Origin: Syncephalis plumigaleata
Taxonomy: Eukaryota > Zoopagomycota > Zoopagomycetes > Zoopagales > Piptocephalidaceae
NCBI GenBank assembly: GCA_025201365.1
Contig: JAIXMF010000218.1
Location: 1-23,135 of the forward strand
Length of the DNA stretch: 23,135 nt
Reading direction: 5' to 3'
Position numbers and translations under genes: made by a program. Of the stretch, positions 9,505 to 19,641 are shown piece after piece. Numbering within the stretch: the stretch's first letter is position 1; each line of letters starts with the position of its first letter. The notes beneath the pieces were generated by a model. That model worked only from the letters and a program-made list of their open reading frames with translations. It was not told the DNA's origin and ran no database searches.

Positions 9505-10235
9505 CTCTAGGTTTTTCTCTTTCATTTCTCCCTCTCTCTCCCTCTCTCTTTATATATATATGTGTGTACAAGCGTGTGTGTATAATATATATACCTGTAA
9601 TTGTAAATGTAGATGTAGATGTAGATGTGTGGATATGTTGTAGGAGTGAGAGAAGAATAGACCAAGAAATAGAAAGTAAGCGAGAGAGATGATGATAATC
9701 ATTTGTATTGTTATTTTTCTCGCTTACTTTCTATTTCTCTTTCTCTTTACTACTGCCGCTACTGCTACTGCTACTGTTATCGCTACTATTACTGCTATTA
9801 CTATTACTATTACTATTATGCCACGCTCTTCTTTATTCCAAGTACTTTTTTGTCATGATTGTCATTAATGTAACAATGATGACATCACTCGCTCACTCCT
9901 CATCCCACATCTCTCTTCCGTTTGTCCACCTCTTCTACTTGCTAGTTATTTTTTACTACTTGCAATTTGCGCCATTTCTAGTAATGTTGTTGTTTACAGT
10001 TGAATATAAACCATTATAATGTGATTGATCTACATCCACACAATGTATGATGGTGTTGTTTCGTTTATTGTTGTAGATACAATATATAATATCCATTGAA
10101 ATCATTGTCAATTGTATCTATAGCTAGCTGATCAAATAGACCTGTTTACTGTATACAAGATAGTAATGATTGTAATGTCATTTTGAATGCAAAAGACTAG
10201 AAATACCAATATTACGTCATAGTATCAACTAAAAT
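9505..10235. other. 3' flank of the ubiquitin fusion
   Basis: Probable 3' untranslated region and intergenic DNA. It contains CT-rich DNA (9525-9550), TA and GT microsatellites (9551-9594), three ATGTAG units (9607-9624), the long hairpin annotated separately, and a CTACTG/CTATTA trinucleotide tract at about 9750-9820. AATATA at 10003-10008 is a possible weak polyadenylation signal. No gene seen; the Leu-rich frame over 9708-10019 is the translation of the trinucleotide tract. Confidence 0.55.
9665..9738 (+). ncRNA. 33-bp RNA hairpin in the ubiquitin-fusion 3' flank
   Basis: Positions 9665-9685 are perfectly complementary to 9718-9738 (21 bp). As plus-strand RNA the pairing runs on inward to 9697/9706 with seven more Watson-Crick and five G-U pairs, giving 33 continuous pairs and an 8-base loop (9698-9705). 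The G-U pairs exist only in the plus-strand transcript, the sense of the gene ending 160 bases upstream. It could be a 3' UTR stability or processing element, a small-RNA precursor, or the remnant of a fold-back element. The structure is seen; the function is not known. Confidence 0.65.
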
Positions 10236-10477
10236 TACAGTGTTTTTCCATCCAATTTGCGCATTTATCCTTTAACATTTGCAGTTCATTAATAAATAGA
10301 TTAACACAATTGTTAACACCATTATCACATTGCTATTATTATTGAGTAGTTGTCATTGCCCTAGCAGTTGAGGGAGATGTTAATGATCGTGATATCATCT
10401 ATCATAATTAGTGATAACTATTATTTATTCGTAAAAACAGAAAGCTAACTGCGCAAATTGGATGGAAAAAGCCTGTA
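10236..10477. mobile_element. Small TA-flanked inverted-repeat element (MITE, Tc1/mariner-like)
   Basis: 26-bp terminal inverted repeats, 10238-10263 and 10450-10475, match at 24 of 26 positions (mismatches at positions 4 and 5 from the end; the inner 21 bp are perfect). Both ends start CAG and are directly flanked by TA (10236-10237 and 10476-10477), the target duplication of Tc1/mariner transposases. The 186-bp interior is AT-rich and has no ORF, so it would depend on a transposase elsewhere. No second copy is in this window. Confidence 0.7.
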
Positions 10478-11191
10478 TGTAAGCGTAAAAAATAGTTCTC
10501 TCTCTCTTTACAATAACCTATCTATTTATAAAAGTACTATTGATTACGGCACCTAATAGAAAGAATTAGGATATGTAGATTTCACGGATATACATCTATT
10601 GAGCTGTAAGAAAGACACAAGAGTATCCTCCTCACGTTGATGCAATGCACGACCATGCTAACTATCCAAAGGGGTGCATCAACGGTAATACGAAGATGTC
10701 CATTATGCATTCCGCGAACGGATATACCTTTAGACCACTATTATTACCGTTACTGCTGCTTAATAAAGTAAATCAACAACAACCAGTTCATATACATTAG
10801 CGTACATTATGTTATTCTACAAACAATTTAGTATAACGACACTTCTAATAATGATCAATTAGATTGCCAAATAGTTCCATATGATAGTTAACAGCATCGT
10901 CTTATGTCATTGGTTCGATAGGGTTGTGTGCAACCAACATTTGACATACACTTGTATGGTCCGTTATAGCAAGGAAAACGCCTAGCCTTGATTCTGCTGT
11001 AGCTTACACAACAAAAGAAAAGCACCTCACTCGCTCATTCACTCATTCCTTTCCTCCGTATTTCTTCTCTCCTCTGTTTCCCGACAAATATATTCACTTT
11101 AGTATATCGTATTTACTACTGTTACTGCTACTACTACTACTGCTGCTGCTACTGCTACGTTTTATTGTTATAGCACGTTGTTCCTTTTAAC
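10478..11191. other. Intergenic region upstream of urease
   Basis: No ORF of interest. A 10-bp inverted repeat (10635-10644 with 10675-10684, 30-base loop) is present. A trinucleotide tract of TAC/TGC units (about 11112-11157) ends 35 bases before the urease ATG. No clear TATA box was identified for urease. Confidence 0.5.
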
Positions 11192-14075
11192 ATGCGAGTT
11201 ATTCCGCGGGAACTCGACAAATTACTTTTACACCAATTCGGTGTATTAGCACAAAAACGACTAGCGCGTGGTGTTCTGCTTAACTCGGCGGAAGCCACTG
11301 CGCTCATTGCTTCGCAACTCATTGAACTAATGCGCGATGGACGACATACGGTGGCCGAGCTTATGGACTTGGGCAAACGAATGCTGGGACGTCGTCACGT
11401 TCTACCTGACGTGCCACACCTACTACACGACGTGCAAGTGGAGGGCACCTTTCCCAATGGCACCTTTCTTGTAACGGTACACGATCCAATTTGTAGCGAG
11501 GATGGTGACTTGAAACTAGCACTCTACGGTAGTTTCCTGCCCATACCCGAGAATGACGTCTTCCCTCGACTGAGTCCGTTGACCGAGTCACAAGTGCCAG
11601 GTGCCATGGTCGTTCAACCGGGGCGTATTACACTATCACCGGGACGTGGTCGTATCAAATTAAGTGTAACGAATTCGGGCGATCGGCCAATTCAGGTAAG
11701 TGCTCGTAGTCATCCTAGTAATGTTGATTCTAATATTACATATGACATGAAAGGTTGGATCACATTATCATTTTGTAGAGACGAATTCGCAATTGATCTT
11801 TGATCGTGTGGCGGCATATGGTTATCGATTGGATATACCATCTGGTACAGCGGTACGATTTGAACCGGGTGAAACGCGTAGTGTACAACTAGTAGAACTG
11901 GGAGGACATCGTATTATTTGTGGTGGCAATCGTTTAGCGAATGGACCCGTTACAGATGATGGTCGTGAACAACTAACCACACAGCTGGCAATAAGAGACT
12001 TCGCTCATAGAGTTGAGGTAATTGATCTTACGATCATGTCATCGTTATCGCCTGCCACGATGGATAGACGATTATACGCGGATATGTTCGGGCCCACTAC
12101 CGGTGATCGACTTCGTCTAGGTGACACGTCATTATGGCTAGAGATTGAACATGACTACACCGTCTATGGTGATGAGTGTAAATTCGGCGGTGGCAAGGTA
12201 ATTCGAGATGGCATGGGTCAGGCTGCATCCCGTTGCACGAATGATGTATTAGACCTAGTGATAACCAATGCAGTGATTATAGATCATACCGGTATAATTA
12301 AGGTAAATAAGCATGATTTTAATAACAATGGTACTACTACTACTAATGCATCTATGCATCATAAGGCAGATATTGGTATTAAAGATGGCATGATCAAAGC
12401 CATTGGCAAGGCGGGTAATCCAGATACCATGGATGGTGTGACACCTGGTATGATAGTGGGAGTAACCACTGAAGTGCTAGCTGGCGAGGGCCATCTATTC
12501 ACAGCTGGTGCTATTGATACGCATATCCATTTTATATGTCCACAACTTGCCACTGAGGTAAGGGCAGTCAATGATCTCGTTATATATATATATATATCAC
12601 AATGCTTTATTAACAGATATCATATTATGATTAGGCAATAGCTACCGGCATTACTACAATGATAGGCGGTGGTACTGGTCCTAACACTGGCACCAATGCG
12701 ACTACATGTACACCTGGACAATTCCACATTCGAATGATGTTGCAAGCCACCGATGAACTACCAGTGAACATCGGGCTAACAGGTAAAGGCAATTCAGCAT
12801 CAGTATTAGAGTTGGAGGAACAAGTGGTGGCAGGTGCTATAGGACTGAAGCTACACGAGGATTGGGGCTCAACACCAGCTGCCATCGATAGTTGCTTGGC
12901 TATTTGTGATCAATATGATGTACAGGTAAATGAGTGTGTTTATATATATATATACGAATAGTAATAATAATGATAGACTACAATACATACGGATACATTA
13001 AATGAATCGGGTTTCGTCGAGACTACTGTCAGTGCGTTCAAGGGACGTACTATTCACGCATATCACACAGAAGGAGCGGGCGGTGGACATGCACCTGATA
13101 TTATTAGTGTTTGCGGTGTACCTAATGTCATACCATCATCGACGAATCCCACTCGTCCATTCGCGATTAACACGCTCGATGAACATGTCGACATGCTGAT
13201 GGTGTGTCATCATCTGAGTCGTAATATCCCGGAGGATGTAGCATTCGCCGAATCACGTATTCGTGCTGAAACCATTGCAGCCGAGGATATACTACAAGAT
13301 ATGGGTGCCATTAGTATTATCTCGTCCGACTCGCAAGCAATGGGTCGAGTCGGTGAGGTGGTATCGCGTACATGGCGAACTGCTCACAAGATGAAGCTAC
13401 AACGTGGCCTACTCGACAGTCAGGGACAAGCGACGAATATACCGATTGAAGATAACAATGCACCACCCGAACAACCCGGCGCGGACAATGTACGCATTAA
13501 ACGATACGTATCGAAATATACCATTAATCCGTAAGTATTTCTTATTGCTATTAAGCGTCAATTAACTCGTTATTGATCAATGAATGGATGAATGGATTGT
13601 TAGGGCTATTGCTCATGGTGTGTCGCACCTCGTGGGATCCATTGAAGTGGGCAAGCTAGCCGATCTCGTCATGTATGAACCGGCCTACTTTGGCAGTAAA
13701 CCACATTTGATCATGAAATCGGGTGTGGTCGCATGGAGTATGATGGGCGATGCGAATGGCTCCATCTCCACCACACAGCCGATTATCGGTCGTCCTATGT
13801 TCGGCGGTTTGCCCGGTGGTGCCTCACGCAACAGTGTGGCATTTGTTAGTAGTGTATCATTAGAACGAGGTGTGCCGCAAACATACGGACTAAAGAAGAG
13901 AATGGAAGCTGTGAAGAATTGTCGCAACATTAGTAAACACGACATGAAATGGAATAGCGCATTGCCTAAGGTTGAAGTAGATCCAGAAACTTATGTGGTG
14001 ACAGCAGATGGCGTAACATGTATATGTACACCCGCCATTACCCTACCACTTACACAGGCAGTGTCATTATTCTAA
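11192..14075 (+). CDS. Urease, six exons
   Basis: Exons: 11192-11695, 11754-12302, 12366-12557, 12635-12925, 12977-13530, 13604-14075. The spliced CDS is 2562 bases, 853 residues. All five introns are GT-AG, 58, 63, 77, 51 and 73 bp; the first four are phase 0 and the last phase 2. Urease hydrolyses urea to ammonia and carbamate in the cytosol with a nickel pair. Gamma, beta and alpha parts are fused in order as in plants and fungi, and the start resembles other fungal ureases. Nickel ligands are visible: H404 and H406 (HIH), the lysine to be carbamylated K487, H516, H542 and D630. Substrate or flap residues are H489, C589 and H590. All appear intact, so it should be active if UreD/F/G-type accessory proteins exist elsewhere. 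Exon junctions were chosen by protein continuity with the family. Intron 2 is in frame and has no stop. Confidence 0.96.
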
Positions 14076-14418
14076 GTCCAATATACATATCTATAATAGT
14101 AGTAATAGCAGTATTAGCAGTATTAGTAGTAATAATAAATCTATTTATAATGAATAATAATGTCTATGAACACACACAATTGCTTTACTAAAACCGTTCA
14201 TTTATTGCAATGAATCAAATATATATATATATTGATGCTTTAGCAAATAAAGTAAAAATAAAGTAAATCTAAGTATAATATAAAACAATAACTAAGAATC
14301 ATCTAACATGGACAACTACCACTACTGCTTGTTGACATTCAGCCATTCATCAATAATGGTCATCCATAGTTCAATGATAGATTTCTAGTAAATAATATAG
14401 CATAGTATAGCGTGTATT
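14076..14418. other. Convergent 3' region between urease and the membrane-protein gene
   Basis: A 343-bp spacer between two genes transcribed toward each other. AATAAA at 14134-14139 is the first likely urease polyadenylation signal, and further copies lie at 14246-14251 and 14257-14262. TTTATT at 14201-14206 gives AATAAA on the minus strand, 213 bases beyond the minus-strand stop. The choice of sites implies possible overlap of the two 3' ends. A TA repeat lies at about 14220-14231. Confidence 0.6.
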
Positions 14419-16542
14419 CTAATGTGCCGTTAGTTGTGGTACATTCGATGCTTCTCTACTGCGTAATACACCAACTGGTATTACATCATGATCATTGTCA
14501 TAATCTCGTTGGCGTTGATGCTGACGTTGTTGTTGTTGTTGACGCTGTTGTTGTTCATTCAACTTTCTACTAAGTAAAGCTAGATCAAGATTATTCGGCA
14601 TACTAGGCTCATCGTCGTCATCGCCAACTGGTCTAGTCGGTCTTCGTTGACTAGATCGTGATCGTGATCGCTGATGAGTATTCGATGACGCATTATCATG
14701 AGATGATGCCGTTCTACGATGTGTACTATTACTACGACTACTACTGCTACCACCACCATGTCCTGAGGTGGAACGTGTCGATGCTTTACCCGTGGATTTA
14801 GAACGACGCATGGCAGTATCAGATGGTGCCGTCTTATTTCTCATGGTTGAGGATCGGCTCATCAATGCCGCACCACCATTATCATCATTAATATTGGTTG
14901 GTTTGTGTACACTACGCTGACGTGACATACTAGCACTTTGCTTGTCATTATAATGATCATTCTCATGCGAGGATGCACCATTCACCAATGATGTCTGACT
15001 CTTTTGCGCCGCATTCGTTCGACGAGATGTACCCGAACGATGCGTGGATGGTTGTCGCGAGGCAGCACGCGATGCAGATCGCGAGACAGATCGTGATGAC
15101 GGTGACGTAGCAGGTTCCACGCCCATATCCACCACTACTGATGTCATCATTGTTTGTGGATTGGCATTACGCGTGGCGTTCTTTGGTGGAAGTATCTCGG
15201 CCATATCATTGATGATAACCGATGCAGTAACGGGTAAGGTGGCCGATTTAAGCAACGTATCGATCGGTAGTTTAGTATCATATTTGGCGGTAGTACTGAC
15301 AGCAGTAGCGGCAGTATTAGTAGTACGAGTAGTAGTGGCAGTGTGAGTGGCAGTGTGAGTAGTACGAGTAGTAGGAGGAGGTCTGGTCTGAATTGGCATC
15401 ACGTCATCAACATTGGTATAGCCAGCATCACTGCCCTTATACCAACGTCTATTATTACCACCACCGGCATTCGAGGATAAACCGCGGTTACCACTCATGG
15501 CACGCCATAAACGACTGTCTCGTAATGTATTGCTTCTACCATTGCCATTGGTATTCTTATACACTGCTGCATCTGGTTCATCGTCTTTGTCGTTGCCACG
15601 GGATTGCATAGGAATGATATTACCATTGTTATTCGCATTATTACGCGGTGATCGTACCAAAGGACCTCCACCACCACCGCTGGATCTACCGGAGAATATA
15701 CGACGTAATACGGCATAGGCAACGCCAATGATAATGACGCCAAATGCCACACCAATAGCGATAGCCACCGGTTTAGTAACATTACCGAATGGTCCGAAAT
15801 AGATGGTCTCGTCGTCACTTGATGTAGAAGTAGTACTAGTCGAGTCTACCATAACATCGGGACACGAGTCGCTTTGCTGGCACTGATCACGGTATACGGT
15901 TACATTAAAGACGAGATTATTGCTGCTAAGAGAGGATAATGACTGCACGGCTATTTGAGTATTGAATTTTGGTGAGTTATTACTGGTACAATCGTAGCTA
16001 GTGGCTACAGCGGCATTATTACAAGTGGCACCACCGGTGGCCTTGCCTACAAAGCGATACTGCTCTGGAATGGAGATAATGGCACGATAAGTATTATCAT
16101 GTTCAGTGATGCCCGAGTACACAGCGGTAATATTGACATTTTGTGTGTTGTTACCAACGGATGTGGTACGTGTAGTAAAGCAACAAGCTAGAATTAAAAA
16201 TGGAAGATAAAATGGAAGATAAAATGTTAGCTATGCTACTAATAATAAATGACACGCGCAAAAAGAACATGATAAGATATCCCAATTGATTCTACTGACA
16301 CATGTACACGCAGCATACACGCGTATACACACGCATACACACACGATGTGATAGAACCACATGGATCTGAATACAACAAGTAGACTGGATATTTTCACCA
16401 TTGCTATGGTTGCATATATACATACACGTATATGCACAACAGATTTAGACTAGGATTACTTACTTCCCGCTGATACTAGTGCAGTGGTAAAGCACAACAG
16501 TACCAGTACTATTGTGAAATACCGTGGTATATATTGAAACAT
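14419..16542 (-). CDS. Single-pass membrane protein, unknown function
   Basis: Two exons on the minus strand, 16542-16464 and 16187-14419, joined by a 276-bp GTAAGT...TAG intron (phase 1); 615 residues. Exon 1 encodes a signal peptide (about 1-25, hydrophobic core FTIVLVLLCFTTALV). The ectodomain (about 26-165) has cysteines 28, 29, 82, 93, 129 and 135 and several N-glycosylation sequons. A transmembrane helix spans about 166-187 and is followed by Arg-Arg. The roughly 425-residue cytoplasmic tail is disordered: Gly, Asn, Thr repeats, Ser/Arg-rich stretches and a Gln-rich segment near the C-terminus. The architecture resembles cell-surface sensors or adhesion proteins, but I recognise no family. 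Without exon 1 the frame opens only at a GTG, which is why the splice model matters. Confidence 0.8.
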
Positions 16543-18280
16543 AATAGAACAATGGTATGCTAGTAAAGGGAGAAACTCACAGCTAGTTAAGAAGGAGAAA
16601 GGAAAGAAATAACCCAGTACTGGTGATATATCGTCTGTTAGATAAGACGAAAGGAAACAACAGAAAAGAAAGATAAAAGGAAATGGACGGCCGTAAATTC
16701 GATATCAAAGGTTGGTTAATAAGGACGACAAGGAATAGAATAGACCTCAAGTCGCTGGAAGTGGAGTACAATAAAATAGTGCAAGTACAACCGACTAGGA
16801 GAGAGGTGTGTAATGAAAGGAAGGAAGGGAGATGGGATGGGATGGGAGAGGGAAGGGGAGTCTGACTGACGGCTACAATTGCGCCACTCTAAATGGCTTG
16901 AGTGAGGACAATGAATTCTGAGGTCAAGGTGCCTAAAATAGAGCACTGCGAATTATCGGCGTTTTAAATAAAGAGACAACCTACACGATATTGCCTGCAT
17001 AATATACGCCATACTACACAGGCACACAGACAGGACCAGGGCAGTTTGATCCAACTCAGTACGGTTAGACTGGTGCACATCTAGGAATTCACAGACTGGA
17101 ACACATCACATATGTGTGATGTACATAATACTCATGATAATAGAGAAAGTGAAAAGTGAAAAGACTTGACTAATGCTATGCTCTGCCTAGTATTATACAG
17201 GGAAAATACCACACAAGGATGAAAGGGCGAAACAATCATTGCAACAACAATGGTAACGATAATTGCAACAAAAGACGACGATATACGATTCACTTTGTAT
17301 TGAATTGCTATTTCGGTCTGTAACACTATTTCATAAAGTGCTACCATTGAAGTGAGATTAGCACGATTGTTTCAAGACAAAGCACGACTACCCGCTGTGT
17401 ATATGGACTAGTAACATTGTTTTAACATAACGCTCACGAAAGGTGGCACACACACACACACGCACTGTTACTATGCCTGATTGAATGGGCGATTAGAGTT
17501 GGCACTGCACTATCATCATCATGGTATTCAATGAACACGATCAATGACATTAGTAGATATTGCCACTATTTATTACTACTTTAAGCAATGTGCAAACGAT
17601 GTTAGCCAACGTAATGGGTGCAATGAACAGCTATTGTACTAGGTGACATTTCATCAATACGAAAGACGAACCACTAATGAAAACATGATGATTGCTTGTC
17701 ATTTGTCTCGAATTACCCATACTATTCGATGTTTATTGCCATTAGGAATCTCGAATGTGTGCATGTGATGAATGTTGTCAATGACATCAATCCAAGCTAG
17801 AACAAAGGCCATTTGCAAGGACACGCTGTGCTTGATTATAGAGTCATGCCTTATTGATACTGGCCAAGCACTACTGCTACTCCTTCTCCATACCGTATAG
17901 TTTAACCAATGCAGTATGTTTATTAGAGCCTAGACCATTGATGATGACAATCAGTCCAATGTCATGTTACATCAATCGAGAATACTAACAAGTATTGCAA
18001 CATGGCTACCATACCGTTGGGATAGGCCTGTTCCAGACTGTAATCTAGATCCAGTCCAATTATGCTATTACTACTATTGCTATGGTAAATAATTTTACAG
18101 CTAAGGCAATAGCAGCATGCTAGTCCAGTAAGTTATCGATGACCTTTACCTTGATGTATCTAATGACTGGTAAATGTGCAAGGCCGCCGTTTACAGGTGC
18201 TAACCAGTAATGCAGCATCATTGCATGGTAGGTTCTAGTAATTATCGAATGTACATAGTGAATGCTTGCTGGTATTTAGC
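16543..18280. other. Divergent intergenic region
   Basis: About 1.7 kb between the minus-strand membrane-protein gene and the plus-strand secreted-protein gene, so it should hold both promoters. It contains a G-quadruplex motif (16827-16858), an 8-bp hairpin at 17103-17122 (loop TATG), and a CA repeat at about 17449-17464. Short open frames here have no recognisable content. Confidence 0.55.
16827..16858 (+). promoter_or_regulatory. Six-tract G-quadruplex motif
   Basis: G runs at 16827-16829, 16834-16836, 16839-16841, 16844-16846, 16850-16852 and 16855-16858 are separated by loops of 4, 2, 2, 3 and 2 bases. This satisfies the usual G3+ loop 1-7 rule with two spare tracts. It lies about 285 bases upstream of the membrane-protein start codon, on that gene's template strand. 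A regulatory role is inferred only from position. Confidence 0.6.
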
Positions 18281-18288
18281 TATATAAA
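18281..18288 (+). promoter_or_regulatory. TATA box of the secreted-protein gene
   Basis: TATATAAA about 150 bases upstream of the start codon, followed by a CA-rich and then CT-rich leader. The spacing fits a start near 18310-18320 and a leader of about 115 bases. Confidence 0.6.
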
Positions 18289-18431
18289 CCAGGCAATTTA
18301 GTAGTTAATCTTCTAACCGATATCACCAACAACGTCAACAACAGCCTCTCCTCTCTTACTTATACAACTATACTGGACATATTCATACAGCAATCAACTG
18401 AATACAACCTTAACTTTACAAGCGATACAAC

Positions 18432-18950
18432 ATGCATTTCCTATCCACCGTCGTTTCTGCCATGCTCATCTCGGCTTGCACACTTACTGGTGCCGCACCT
18501 TCCGATAAAGGAGAAGCCATTCGTATTATAGCCGCTAAAGAAGAACTCAAGCAAATGTGTTTACAAATTCTTGGAAGCAGCCCTGCTTTTATGGCATTCG
18601 ATGGTAAATGTCTAGCACCAAACTTACTTAGAATTCCCATTGCAGACACCAAGTACTATGCTATCAGCTTCGGATATAAAAACAAATGTTTGGCACTGGC
18701 CTCCGAGACAACCACGTCCTTGGCCGATTGCAATCTTAATGACAGCAATCAGCATTGGCATTTCAGCGATGGGCCAAAGGATGACAAGTACCCGGATAAC
18801 AAGGTTAAATTGCGACCATACAATCAATCGAAAGGTTTCTCGCATGGCTCGTGTGCATTCCGGACCAATGATAGAAGTAGGAATTTCCCGCTTGACATTG
18901 AGAATTGCAATCGTAATAGTGAAGCGCAATACTTCCTTGTTAAACATTAA
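18432..18950 (+). CDS. Small secreted protein, ricin-B/beta-trefoil-like
   Basis: 172 residues, no intron. A signal peptide covers about residues 1-22 and ends at an Ala-Ala-Pro junction. The mature part has six cysteines (43, 60, 86, 100, 141, 159), an even number suited to disulfides. Residues 85-111 (KCLAL...LADCN...QHWHF) match the pattern of a ricin-B lectin repeat, with a QxW-like motif at Q107-H-W109. Residues 139-168 (SCAF...LDIENCN...AQYF) look like a second, weaker repeat, and 58-80 may be a first. This suggests a secreted beta-trefoil protein, perhaps a carbohydrate binder; the lectin activity is inferred. There is no catalytic domain, so nothing indicates a toxin. An AATAAA overlaps the stop codon. 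Confidence 0.75.
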   Translation: MHFLSTVVSAMLISACTLTGAAPSDKGEAIRIIAAKEELKQMCLQILGSSPAFMAFDGKCLAPNLLRIPIADTKYYAISFGYKNKCLALASETTTSLADCNLNDSNQHWHFSDGPKDDKYPDNKVKLRPYNQSKGFSHGSCAFRTNDRSRNFPLDIENCNRNSEAQYFLVKH

Positions 18951-18954
18951 TAAA
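18949..18954 (+). terminator. Putative polyadenylation signal overlapping the stop codon
   Basis: AATAAA begins at the second base of the TAA stop (18948-18950). If used, the mRNA would have a 3' untranslated region of only about 15-35 bases. Confidence 0.4.
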
Positions 18955-19305
18955 CTGTAATGCTGTCTACCCTTTGATTATTGATTTCATATCAGCATAG
19001 TAGTCCATGTGTAGACGCAAGTACATTCGTATGCAACATGACAATGTTAGTCACGTTGTTCATCGTGTATTGACCGCAATCATTATTTATTCTAGCTTAT
19101 GTTTACCGCCTTCTCTTCCAAGTCTACGTGTCATTGTTGATTAGCATGTCTTTGTCGTATGAATTATCCTGTCCATGTTAATGTCATTTGGAGATGATCA
19201 CTTTTATCATGACAGCACTATGTCAATATCGTGAGTATAGTCATGTTCATACTTGCAATTAAATGATCAAGACATCATCATGTCATCTCAACTGATATGA
19301 CGGTA
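18955..19305. other. Intergenic, no gene seen
   Basis: About 350 bp of AT-rich sequence with repeated ATGTCAT/GATCA-type words but no ORF or clear signal. It separates the secreted-protein gene from the prolyl-tRNA synthetase fragment on the other strand. Confidence 0.5.
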
Positions 19306-19641
19306 TCACACTTCATTTTGTGCTATATTCTGGAAGCGTAATAAAAGTTCATCCGTGCTTAGTAGCCAGCGTTCCTTGGTAAATCGATGCTGCAGTTCAA
19401 CTCGTTTCTCATTAGCCCATGTCTTCCCTAGCATGACTAGCCAGGGATATCCTATTAGATCGGCATCTTTTAACCGCCATCCCGCCGATAGTCCATATCG
19501 ATCATCCAATACTACATCGCCGTTTAATCCTGATATCTGCGTCTCTAGTTGTTCCTGTAGTTGTCTTGCTTCATGCATCAGTTGCCCATTCTGCATTTCC
19601 TTTTCGATACATCTACTCAGAATTGTACTGTCAAATATTTG
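19306..19641 (-). pseudogene. Orphan C-terminal fragment of prolyl-tRNA synthetase
   Basis: The minus-strand frame is open from 19641 down to the TGA at 19308-19306. The clear homology is in the 96 residues from 19596. It resembles the class II anticodon-binding domain of bacterial/mitochondrial prolyl-tRNA synthetase: an amphipathic helix, DVVLDDRYGLSAGWRLKDAD, then LIGYPWLVMLGKTW, VELQHR and DELL near the end. The stop sits where such proteins normally end. No catalytic domain (motifs 1-3) and no first strand of the anticodon domain is found in the 340 bases upstream that I translated, nor in the longer minus-strand frames to the window end. A splice-acceptor-like TTTGACAG lies at 19635-19628. 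It is most likely a duplicated gene fragment; a gene with distant upstream exons is the alternative. Confidence 0.65.

Noticed and set aside
9708-10019. 103-codon Leu-rich frame after the ubiquitin fusion
   Set aside because: The Leu run is the CTACTG/CTATTA tract; the frame also overlaps the hairpin. No conserved motif.
10915-10960. GGTTCGATAGG stretch resembling a tRNA T-loop
   Set aside because: No acceptor, D or anticodon stems can be folded around it, so no tRNA gene is called. No CRISPR array or rRNA was seen anywhere in the window either.
15044-15818. Plus-strand and second minus-strand frames inside the membrane-protein gene
   Set aside because: They are shadows of the long minus-strand exon, whose signal peptide and membrane helix support it as the real frame.
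16231-16437. Minus-strand 68-codon frame within the membrane-protein intron
   Set aside because: Its Val-Cys runs come from a CA/TG repeat, and the splice model joins the flanking exons without it.
17103-17122. 8-bp hairpin with loop TATG
   Set aside because: Short and isolated, in AT/CA-rich DNA; expected by chance at this scale.
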